DNA from: Thermothielavioides terrestris NRRL 8126
Lineage: Eukaryota > Ascomycota > Sordariomycetes > Sordariales > Chaetomiaceae
DNA: 64,000 nt
Direction of reading: 5' to 3'
NCBI RefSeq assembly: GCF_000226115.1
Contig: NC_016458.1
Location: forward strand, 4,684,001 to 4,748,000
This document shows positions 44,413 through 54,321 of this stretch, in pieces. How positions within the stretch are numbered: position 1 is the first letter of the stretch; the number at the start of each line of letters is the position of its first letter. A model generated the notes under the pieces. That model was not told where the DNA came from and did no database searches. It was given only the letters and a program-made list of their open reading frames with translations. The position numbers and the translations under genes are program-made.

Positions 44413-45595
44413 AGCTGCATAGCGGGGATATCAGTTCTTGTTGCGGAGCATGGATCGGGTGGGGGTAAGGGCTTATTGCAGAGCGAACCAGGCCGAGGTT
44501 TCTGATGCTGTTTGCGATCTGTAGTGTAGTAGTCATTTCGTTCTGTTTTTCGTCGATCCAACGGAGATACAGGAGGAAGATTTTCTTCTCGTTTGCCAAA
44601 GCGCCAGATTCACACGGCGCCGCGCCCTTATGGATGAACGGTCGAAAGTGGGCGGCAGACGTGATTGCCTAGATTGGAGGCTCGTAGCTTGTAGCTCATA
44701 TTGCGTGGCTGGTGGATCGATCTGTCTGCCTTTCTGCCTTGTGACTTTACGGAGGATCGATTACGTGTATTCCAAGAACTAGCCACCATTCCTGCGGCGA
44801 GCTAAGCGCTGAGGGACCAGCCGTCGCATAAACATGAGTACGCGTATTCCCAAACCCCTGGCGGAAATGAGAGACACAGCCAACGGATAACACGCACACA
44901 GCCTTGAGAGAGGTTTAGCTCACAGTCCAGCACGGAATGGAGTTGGCACTGTACAGGTTCGCTGGCGGGGTTCCCCCCAAGCCCACTAAAGAACGGGAAC
45001 AGGGCTTGCTCAGAGGCCGCAGACCCCTGTTTAAAGTGTCGTCCATACTGTGACCATTGAGTTAACGTTATCTTTAGCTACGGGGCGGCGAACCTTCGCC
45101 ACGCCGGTGCCGTCACACACTACCTGATATGTGGGTTGGACTCCCGTCTTCATGGGCCATTGGGCCCTGGGCCGGCCCGAGCCAGCGTGGAGCGTTCTGG
45201 CTATGCACGCGACTGGCATCCACGTCGCCAATGACATCTCGCAATTGTTACACGGCGGAGAGTGCGAGATGCGCTTGCGCTGTCCTTATAAGGTTGCCTG
45301 GGGATGCTGTCAGTCGATGTCGCACATTTAACCTCCATGTCAACGCGGCTCTTCAAGCCCCATGACATTGGCATTTACACTGAATATCTCACTCAATCCC
45401 CTCCAAGGAAGCTCATCGCCAGCAGCGTGTTGATGTGCCTTAACCTCGTCCTCTCCCGACCTGCAGCATGGAGAGTTGAGTGCAGCGACATTATCACCGT
45501 CCGCGCGGCCAGGAACTCGCCAACTTGCCGAGCACCTTTGCTGCCGCTTTCACTCCTTAAACTCTCGGCCAACACGTTTCCTTCCCTTTCCCACG
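44413..45595. other. Intergenic upstream of GT1 gene
   Basis: Contains 3' flank of the phosphate carrier and promoter of the GT1 gene. TAACGTTA is at 45063-45070. No gene is supported. Confidence 0.55.
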
Positions 45596-48500
45596 ATGCC
45601 CGAGGGAACCTTACCCCGGCGGCCGACCGGGAGCAACGCCCCCTGGAGGACAAACGCAGTCCCCATCGACGACGGCCTCGACGGAGCGGACCAGGGCGTC
45701 CCGCCGCCCGCCTACGGCGAGCACCATGACCAGGTCCAGATCTCCCAGGCCGGCTTCGCTGCTGATGCCGCCGTGACAGGTGAGGCTGCTAAGAGCCCCG
45801 TTGGTGCGCTTCCTCACGCCCGGATGCCCATGACTAACTCGATCGGCCAGATAACGGCCGTGTGAACATCCACATCAACGAAAAGAACCGCCGGCTGCAC
45901 GAGCTGCTCGCCCCCAGCTTCAAGAGGCAGCGCCGTGCCGAAGCCCAGCAGCTCCCCTCGGGGCCCCTGCCTCCGCCCTACATCCCGCCGAGCCTGGGCG
46001 GCCAGCCCGGCCAGACACCGCCGCCCCGCTTGAACGTGGTGATCCAGATCGTCGGATCGAGAGGCGACGTTCAGCCGTTCGTGGCGCTCGGCCAGGTGCT
46101 GCGCGACACGTACGGCCACCGGGTGCGCCTGGCGACGCATGCGAATTTCCGCTCCTTCGTCGAGGAGAACGGGCTCGAGTTCTTCAACATCGGCGGCGAT
46201 CCGGCCAAGTTGATGGCCTTCATGGTCAAGAACCCGGGCCTGATGCCCGGCCTGGATAGCCTCAAGAGCGGCGACATCAAGCAGCGCCGCCAGGAGATCA
46301 ACCAGATCCTCATGGGCTGCTGGCGGTCGTGCATCGAGGCCGGCGACGGGATGGGCATCGCCCCGCCGCAGCACCGCCGAGACGAGCCGCTCGACGAGCG
46401 CTTCGTGCTGCCCGGAGATCCGAAGAACCGCCCCTTCGTGGCTGACGCCATCATTGCGAACCCCCCAAGCTTTGCGCACATTCATGTTGCCGAGAAGCTG
46501 GGCATCCCCCTGCACATAATGTTCACGTAAGTTGTCGCTATATCCGATTATCTGTTGTTGCACGCACGCACACGAATCCAGGTTGACGGAAGCAGGATGC
46601 CCTGGACGCCAACCAGAGCCTTTCCTCACCCGCTGGCGGATATCGTCGCGACGAACACGGACGCCGCCATCACGAACTACGTCTCCTACGCCCTCGTTGA
46701 AATGATGACGTGGCAGGGGCTGGGCGACCTGATCAACCGCTTCCGGACCAACGTGCTCGATCTGGAACCGCTCTCGCTGCTCTGGGCACCGGGGCTCCTC
46801 AACCGGCTGCGTGTGCCCGTCACGTACTGCTGGTCGCCCGCCCTGACCCCGAAGCCGGCCGACTGGGCGCCCGAGATCACCGTGTCCGGCTTCTTCTTCC
46901 TCAACCTCGAGTCCAGCTACACGCCGGAGCGGGAGCTCGCCGCCTTCCTCGCCGCCGGCCCGCCGCCGGTCTACATCGGGTTCGGGTCCATCGTGGTCGA
47001 CGACCCGCACGCGCTCACCCGGACCGTCTTTGGCGCCGTCGTCAAGGCCGGCGTGCGGGCCATCGTGTCCCAGGGCTGGGGCGGCATCGGCGGCGACCCG
47101 GAAGGCATTCCCGAGGGCGTGCTCATGCTCGGCAACTGCCCGCACGACTGGCTCTTCAAGCGCGTGTCCGCTGTTGTCCACCACGGCGGCGCCGGCACCA
47201 CCGCCGCGGGCATCCTGGCCGGGCGCCCGACCGTCGTGGTGCCCTTCTTCGGCGACCAGATCTTCTGGGGCTCGATGGTGGCCCGGGCGGGCGTCGGCCC
47301 CGCGCCGATCCCCTACAAGAGGCTGACCGCCGAGGGCCTGGCCCGGGCGATCGAGCACGCCCTGCTTCCCGAGACGCTGGCGCGCGCGCGCGAGCTGGGC
47401 GACAAGATCAAGGCCGAGAAGGGCGCCGACGTGGGCGGTAAGAGCTTCCACCAGTTCCTGAATACCGACGCCATGAGGTGCTCGCTGGCGCCGAGCCGCG
47501 TGGCAGTCTGGAGAGTGAGGCGGTCCAAAGTCCGGCTGAGCGCGCTGGCCGCCGCCGTGCTGGTCAAGCAGGGCTGGCTGAAGTACTCGGACCTCAAACT
47601 GTACGTACCAGCTACCTTCTCTATCTTTGGTTGCTGACAAACGCCCAGGTATCGCTCAATGGAGTACAACACCGACGAGCAGCCCTGGGACCCCATTTCC
47701 GCCGTCGTATCCGCCGTCGTCGGCGACCTTGGCGAGCTGACCATGGCGTTGGCCGACTTCCCTCGAGAAGTCTTCAAGGCCAAGGCGAGGAAGGACGGCG
47801 CCAGGAAACCCGAAGACGTGGCCGCCTCGACGGCGTCAGACGTGACTTCTGAAGCTGCTGGTTCATCCTCTCATCAACACGCGGCTTCCCACTCCGAGAC
47901 AGCCAGCACCTCATCATCAGCGGCTCCAGCATCCGCCGGCGCTTCCGTTGAGACCTTATTATCTCTACAGCCCTCCACCACCTCATCCCAGCCGCCCATC
48001 AACCTCTCCTCGGACCCGCCCCTCCCTCTTTCCACCCCGCCAGCTCTCCCACCCCGCTCACCCGCATCATCACCGCCACCGCCGCCGCCGCCGCCGCCCC
48101 ACACGAACCCGGAGCAAACCGCAACACCAACCAAGCCGGCCTCGCTCGACCTTGCCCTCGCGGCCGGCCGCAGCGTCGGCGCGCTGGCCGCCTCGGCATT
48201 CAAGATGCAGGCCGACGTCTGCCTGGGCCTGGCGCGCGGCTTCCGCAACGCGCCCAAGCTGTACCACGACGAGACGGTGCGCGCGCCCGAGAAGGTGACG
48301 GGGCTGGCCAGCGGCGTGCGCGTGGCCGGCCGCGAGTTCGGGCTCGGCCTGTACGACGGCATCTCCGGGCTGGTCACGCAGCCGCTGCGCGGCGCGGGCA
48401 AGGAGGGCGGCAGGGGGCTGGTCAAGGGCGTCGGCAAGGGCATTGGCGGGTTTATCTTGAAGAATGCGGGTGCCGTCTACGCCCTGCCCGCGTATACCAT

Positions 48501-49572
48501 GCTCGGTGTCCGGGCGGAGGTGAGGAAGTTGTTTGCCCGGAGCTCGGTGAATTACGTCATCACCTCGCGGGTGCTGCAGGGGGAGGAGGACTTCGAGGCG
48601 GCGACGGAGGGGGAGAGGAGGGATGTGCTGGGCAGGTGGCTTGCGGTGGCCGGGGAGCTGAAGGGGTTTTATGCGCTGAAGCAGAGGGAGGGGGAAAACG
48701 CCACGGCGGCGGCGGGAGAGACTGCACATGGGCCCCCCATTACGGCCAGTTCGGCGTCGAGCAGCTCTGGCCTCGCGCTCGACAGCGACGAGTCGCTCGA
48801 GCGCGCCATCCAGCAGTCCGTCGCACAGACGTCGCGCGGGGACAGGGAGGAGGACGCCAGGGTCGAGGCGGCGGTGCGGGCCAGCCTGATGGAGATGCGC
48901 CGGGTCGCGGAGCAGCAGCAGCAGCACCAACAACAACAAAGTTCACACGCAGGCCAAAATGCAAACAGCTGGATTGTGGACCTGAAGGCCCCCCTTGCCG
49001 GTGGCGCTTATGGGGTGGCCGGGCAGGAGCCGCTGACGGATGAGGAGTGGACGAATATCTCAGACGAAGAGTACCAGGCGCTCGTCGAGGAGGCCGTACG
49101 GCAGAGCCTGCTGCAGCAGCAGCTGGAGGAGCGGGAACGGATGCTGCGGCGGCAGTGGGCGGGTGAGGGCGAAAAGGCCGATGGGGCGGGACTGTCTGGG
49201 GACTTGCCGCCTGCTGGCATCAACGAGGTGGCTCGGGGAGACGGAGGGGAGCACCAGGACGAGGACGAGGACGAGCAGCTGCGGCGCGCTCTAGCAGAGT
49301 CGGAACGCGAGCATCGCATCCGGGCTGAGGATATGGCGCGGCAGCGGACCGAGGAGGACATCGTGCTCGAGTACGTCAAGCGGCAGAGCCTGGCCGAGGA
49401 GGAGTATCGGCAGGCGAGGGAGGCGGCGAAGGGGAACGCGGTTTCTCAGCAGCGGCCGGCTGGGGAAGACGATGAGGACGAGGATTTGCGGAAGGCGTTA
49501 GAGGAGAGTTTACGGATGTGGAATAGGGGTGCTGGGGGGCGCGGTGCACATGATGCTGGGCCGTCGAGGTAG
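45596..49572 (+). CDS. UDP-glucose:sterol glucosyltransferase-type GT1 enzyme with C-terminal UIM array
   Basis: Model: join(45596..45779, 45851..46526, 46596..47600, 47649..49572), 1262 aa. Junctions restore VTDNGRVNIHINEKNRRL, HIMFTMPWTPTRAFPHPL and DLKLYRSMEYNTDE. The glycosyltransferase begins near residue 121 (LNVVIQIVGSRGDVQPFVALG) and contains VYIGFGSIVVDDP and, near residue 481, HHGGAGTTAAGILAGRPTVV, broken here by FFGDQ, the sugar-nucleotide box of sterol glucosyltransferases. There is no PH or GRAM domain, unlike Atg26. After the enzyme come a Pro-rich linker (about 690-760), an ATG2/VPS13-C-like amphipathic stretch (GLASGVRVAGREFGLGLYDGISGL) and a polar tail with five AxxxS-type ubiquitin-interacting motifs at about 999, 1025, 1092, 1162 and 1235. 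The enzyme glucosylates membrane sterols by family; substrate here is inferred. The amphipathic-region comparison is weak. Confidence 0.88.
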
Positions 49573-50108
49573 GCTAGGGAGGAGTGGCAGTGGGAGTAAC
49601 ATTCTGGGGAGCGGTGAAAGGCATTGAACTCCAGTTCCAAGGACCGCGTGACCCCGTGTGTTCCTCACAACGCACGATGGACCCTTGATGTCTAAGTCCG
49701 CAGACTCGGGCCTAAGCGGACATAACGGCTATGCAGTTCCATATCGGTTCACTGCCCTGCAAATGCCGCTCGCTGGTTGGTCAGCGTCGGCGGAATCCAG
49801 GTACTGAATGTTATGAATCGACCCGACGGATCCTGCGGGCGGGATCACTTACGGGGCCCGACGGGTCCTGCGGGCGTCCTCACCTCACCACATCTCACAG
49901 CTTCGAACTCGGCTCGTCAACAACTGTTGCGGGGGCCATGACGGAGATATAAGTGGGGTGGCAGGTGTGCCTTCCCAACGGACCTTCGTTTTGGGTTGGC
50001 CACACCAGAACATCACATAAAGACTCACCTTACACCCCGACAAGGTAAACAATACTACCCAAGCCAGCCCAAGTGACCACGAAGTATTCATCAGCAACAC
50101 AAGTAATC
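49573..50108. other. Intergenic upstream of NmrA-like gene
   Basis: 536 bp between tandem genes. GGGTCCTGCGGGCG-like sequence is repeated near 49829 and 49861. No gene is supported. Confidence 0.55.
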
Positions 50109-51406
50109 ATGGCCGCGCCCTCCCCGCAGCCCGCCATCCTCGTGCTGGGCGGCACCGGCACCGTCGGCAGCCGCATCGTCGAGCGACTCGCCTCCTCGCC
50201 CGAGGCACGCCAGTACGTCATCCTCGCCGCATCCCGCAACGGCGACCGCCTCAACAACAACAACAACAACCCATCCCGAGTCCGGCACGTCCACTTCGAC
50301 TGGCACAACCCCGGCACATGGACCAACCCCTTCATTTACGCTACCACCACCAACAGCAGCAGCAGGAACACCGCCGCCAACCCCCTCTCCTCTTCCCCAT
50401 CCGCTCCCCTTCTCGCAGCAGCAGCAGCAGCAGCAGGAGCAGCAGCAGCAGCAGCAGCAGCGGAACCAGCAGAAGAAGAACCCGCCCCGCCGGCGATCCG
50501 CGCGGCCTACCTGATCGCCCCGCCCGGCGCGCTCGACGCCGACCGGCGGCTGGCCGACTTCATCGACCTCGCGCGCGCCCGCGGCGTGCGCCGGTTCGTG
50601 CTGCAGAGCGCGTCGGCGCTCGAGCCGGGGGGGCCGGCCATGGGCCGCGCGCACGCGTACCTGTCTGAGCTTGCAGGGAAAGGGGGGGAAGGAAAAGGCG
50701 GGGTGGAGTGGGCTGTTTTGAGGCCGAGTTGGTTTCAGGGTGCGTATTCTCTCTGTCTCTCTCTATATCTCACTTTCCCTCTATTCTGTCTGGTTTTCTC
50801 TTTTCTTTTCTTTTCTTTTTCTTTCTTTTTCTTTCCGGGGGGGCAGCATTCTGATGATATGTTGTGATCGAGCGTGCAGAAAACTTCGCCACCCAACCAG
50901 CGCACGTCCGGGCCATCCGTGACGAGAGCAAGATCTACTCGGCCACGGGCGACGGCAAGATCCCCTGGGTGTCGGCCGACGACATCGCCGCGGTGGCGGT
51001 GCGCGCGCTGACGAATCCGACGCCGCCGAACACCGACTACCTGGTTCTCGGGCCCGAGCTGCTCTCCTACGGCGAGGTAAGTGAACCGCCAACCCTGCAG
51101 CGCTGCTGTGCACTTATACAGTGCTTGAGCATGGCATTGACCGGAGAGCTCCGCCAGATCGCCGACATCCTGACCGAAGTTCTCGGGAGGAAGATCGTGC
51201 ACGTTGATCTCGCGCCGGCCGAGCTCGAGGAGCGCTACCAGGGCTTTGGCGTGCCCGGGGACTACTCGAAGATGCTGACCGCCATGGACACGTCCATCAA
51301 GTTCGGGGCCGAGAATCGCACGAACGATGTGATTCTGGCCGTCACGGGGTCTGCGCCGAGGAGATTCCGAGACTTTGCCGAGTCCGCTAAGGGGGTCTGG
51401 CAGTGA
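50109..51406 (+). CDS. NmrA-like NAD(P)-binding oxidoreductase, EasG/FgaFS-type
   Basis: Model: join(50109..50739, 50880..51076, 51158..51406), 358 aa. The start MAAPSPQPAILVLGGTGTVGSRIV gives the Rossmann glycine motif directly. Junctions restore RPSWFQENFATQP and LLSYGEIADILTEVLGRKI. RAAYLIAPPG, ARARGVRRFVLQSASAL and VSADDIAAVAVRAL are typical of atypical SDRs related to NmrA and the festuclavine/agroclavine dehydrogenases. This is family resemblance only: no ergot-alkaloid genes are nearby, so a role in that pathway is not implied. An insertion rich in Asn, Ser and poly-Ala (residues about 45-125) is encoded by AAC and GCA runs, and interrupts the domain between the second and third strands. 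Intron 1 is strongly pyrimidine-rich. Confidence 0.83.
50415..50461 (+). repeat. GCA/CAG trinucleotide tract encoding poly-alanine
   Basis: Fifteen consecutive alanine/glycine codons, almost all GCA with one GGA interruption, inside the NmrA-like gene. Homogeneous codon use indicates slippage expansion. Confidence 0.85.
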
Positions 51407-52310
51407 TCGGGGTTTTCGTTGATCCTCGTGCCAATGTTGCGGCAGGCAGGTCAGATAGCTCCAAGGATCTGGAGCAGATCAAAGTGTTGCGGACGCCACG
51501 GGCTCAGACGCAATCCTTTAGTCATCTTGTATATGTGTGGATGATATTATGTATGAAGAACTGCTTGCTCTCCGACGTTCCCGGCTCTTTGGATGTCCCT
51601 TTTCAACTCGGTGTTCTGTACTACCTTGCGGAGGAGAGGAGGATCCTGCATGAGTCTCACCTCACAGAACCCGTCCAGCCTGGTTTCCGTAGAATCCATT
51701 CAGATCCGTTCCTTTTCGTTTTTTCTTTCCTTTTCTATTTTTCTATTTTTTTTCTTATTTTTCTTCTCTTCTCTTTTCTTTTTTTCTTCAATGCAGCAAT
51801 GTTATGCCTCTCCCGCGGAGACGCATCCAGAACCTTCAAGCCGGCAAAGTCGCCCGGCGGCGACCATCCGGGCTGCAGACAAGATAAATGACATCATCAG
51901 TACCTGAATCCAGGACCGAGCCGGGAAGGAGGCCACGAGATGCGACGAATTGTCCCATTACGTCCAAGCTTTCAAACACCCATTGGGCGTTGTCTTTTTT
52001 TATAGCTGTTCTCGGTTCAAGAGCGGCTTCCCCAAAGTCTGTACAACCTTACAAGGCAAGCGCAACACGGGCAAGAATTTGATTTCCTCCCCAGCCTCCG
52101 CGCGACACCACTTACATCAAGTTGTCTCCCACCTTACCTTTCACCACACTTCTCCCTGCACGGAGTCCCGGTTACCTCGCACTCGATGCAAAGAGCTGCA
52201 GCCTCCCCTTCGTACGCAAGGTCACCGGCCGCCCGTATACCAATTCGGTGACCCTCACCTCACATCCACGAAACAACCAACCCAACCGGCAAAGCGTGAC
52301 GCCCGCAGAA
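51407..52310. other. Intergenic with long pyrimidine tract
   Basis: 3' flank of the NmrA-like gene and promoter of the PAF-AH gene. A T/C-rich stretch at about 51712-51790 (many TTTTCTTT units) is the main feature; such tracts are common in fungal promoters. No gene is supported. Confidence 0.55.
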
Positions 52311-54321
52311 ATGGCACCAGCCAAACCCACGCCCATCTCACGCTCGCGCCCGCGCCCACGCAAAACCCTCCGCGAGCTCCTCTTCCACACCCTCCCGCCC
52401 TACACCGGCCCCTACCAAGTCGGCTTCCTCGAGTTCGAGCTCCCCGCGCAGCACCCGCGCGCCATCGCGCCGCACATCAAGCGCGACGGCGAGTACGCGC
52501 TCAAGCTCGACACGGTGCTGGCGGCGGTGTACTACCCGGCCGAGGTCACGCCACCCACACCACCCACACCGCCACCATCATCACCACCGCCACCACCACC
52601 ACTGTGCGGCAGGAACGTGAGGAGGAGGAAACCGCCACCGCCGATGACGACGCCAAAGACGACGCCGGTGACGACCCCGACGACGACGCACCGGCGCGTG
52701 CCCTGGCTGCCGCGCCCCCGGGCGTCGACGTGCAAGGGCTACGCCAAGTTCTTCAACGCGCCGCACCTGCCCGTGACGGCGTACATGGCGCTGACCAGCA
52801 TGTTCACCAGGCTGCCTGCGTACCGCAACGCGCGCCTGTCCGGGCGTTGGCCGTGGGAGGTGGACAATCGTGAAGGGAGCAAGGGGGAGTGGGAGGGAAA
52901 AGGGGAGAAGGAGCGCGGCAGGCAGCGCAGCGCTGACACCCTCGTGGCAGAGGGGGCAGTAGAAAACGGGGGTGCGGATGGGGAGGGGAAGGGGAAGAAT
53001 GGGGATGGGGATGGGATTCGGGACGGCAGGCCCCAGTTTCCCGTGGTCATCTTCAGCCACGGCCTGGGCGGGTCGCGGACGCTGTACAGCTCCATCTGCG
53101 GCGAGCTGGCCAGCTTTGGGTTGGTCGTCGTGGCGCTGGAGCACCGCGACGGGAGCGGCGCGAGGACCTTCGTTAACAAAGCCGGCAAGTCCGAGGACTT
53201 GGAGAGCCAGCACCTGGACCGGACCCAGGGGCCGCCGGACAACGAAAAGAAAGCGTCCGGCCAGAAAAAGAAAGCGGGAAACAAACCGTACTACAAGATC
53301 GACTACCTAGTTCCCAAGGACAATGCCCAGGACACATCCCCTCACAACCCCAATGGGGTAGACAAAGAGCTGCGTGGGGCGCAGATCGAGATGAGGCTAG
53401 CCGAGATCGAGGAAGCGTTCCGCATCCTCGGTCTGATAAACAGCGGGAAGGGCGATCAGGTGCGCCGAGACAACTTGCGGAAAGGGCCTAACGTCGGCGC
53501 CAGCTCGGCTGGCCTGGACGGCATCGACTGGCAAGACTGGGTTGGGCGGCTGGACCTGGTTTGTGTCACCATGATGGGACACTCATTTGGCGGCGCGACT
53601 ACGGTCCAAGCCCTCCGGTCCGAGAAGCTGACCTGGATCACACAGGGCGTCCTGCTGGACCCCTGGGGACCGGCAACCCCGGAATGCCGGGAGCAAAAAG
53701 CAGCCCATAAGCCGGTGCTGTCCATCGGCAGCGAGGCCTTCATGTACTGGCAGGAAAACTTCGACTGCATCGAGCGGATCTGCCACGAGGTCCGGGCGGC
53801 GGGCACGCTGGCCTGGATGACGACGATCAGAGGGTCGACGCACCTCTCGCAGACCCGACTTTGCCGTCCTTTACCCAAATTGGATGTCATGGCTCATGAA
53901 GACCATCGTGGATCCCGAGCGGGCCACCTACCTCACGGTGCACGCGGCACTTGAGTTTCTCAAGCTCACGCTGCCTCGGAGCCAAACCCGGTTGGCCAGG
54001 GCATGGGCCGACGAGCAGCTGCTCAGCAGCGCCGCCGATTTCGAAGCTAGCATTGCGTCTGATCACCGGCCGGACGATAAATGGCTTGGCGCCCGGCTCA
54101 GAATCCCTCACGAATTCTCGATGCGCCTCCGAGGCCTGCTCAGATGGGGATATGGCTTAGGTCAACCGAACTCGAAAGGGGATGTGAACCAGGGTGTAAG
54201 AAGCGAGATCTGGTGTCATCAGTCGCCAAGCCGGGATTCTGTGGAGCGATTTATGGCGCAGGATGGACGGCTGTGCGTCTCGAGACAGCCCGTTGGGTGC
54301 CATTGCCTGACGGGTTCCTGA
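52311..54321 (+). CDS. PAF-acetylhydrolase-family lipase, frameshifted near the 3' end
   Basis: The frame from 52311 (MAPAKPTPISRSRPRPRKTL) runs with strong similarity features to about 53853, then continues in the +1 frame from about 53858 to the stop at 54321. Family hallmarks are YTGPYQVGFLEFELP, FPVVIFSHGLGGSRTLYSSICGELAS (split by codon-rich loop), ALEHRDGSGA, the nucleophile elbow GHSFGG near residue 423, LLDPWGP (acid) and RGSTHLSQ (histidine). Just after HLSQT the frame breaks at CAGACCCGAC: one extra C relative to the frame that reads DFAVLYPNWMSWLMKTIVDP. Without repair, the protein ends 31 codons or so later in unrelated sequence. These alpha/beta hydrolases remove short acyl groups from phospholipids. 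Low-complexity loops (Pro/Thr, Gly/Asp/Lys) are inserted around residues 82-130 and 185-240. Either a recent mutation or a sequencing error; the catalytic residues precede the break. Confidence 0.8.

Noticed and set aside
45814..47640. 608-codon open frame antisense to the GT1 gene
   Set aside because: Same reason: the sense strand has conserved GT1 motifs and proper introns; the antisense product is low-complexity Arg/Ala/Gly/Val.
50109..54321. Idea that the EasG-like gene and its neighbours form a secondary-metabolite cluster
   Set aside because: No core synthase, prenyltransferase, P450 or cluster regulator is present; the neighbours are a sterol-type glucosyltransferase and a PAF-AH-family hydrolase.
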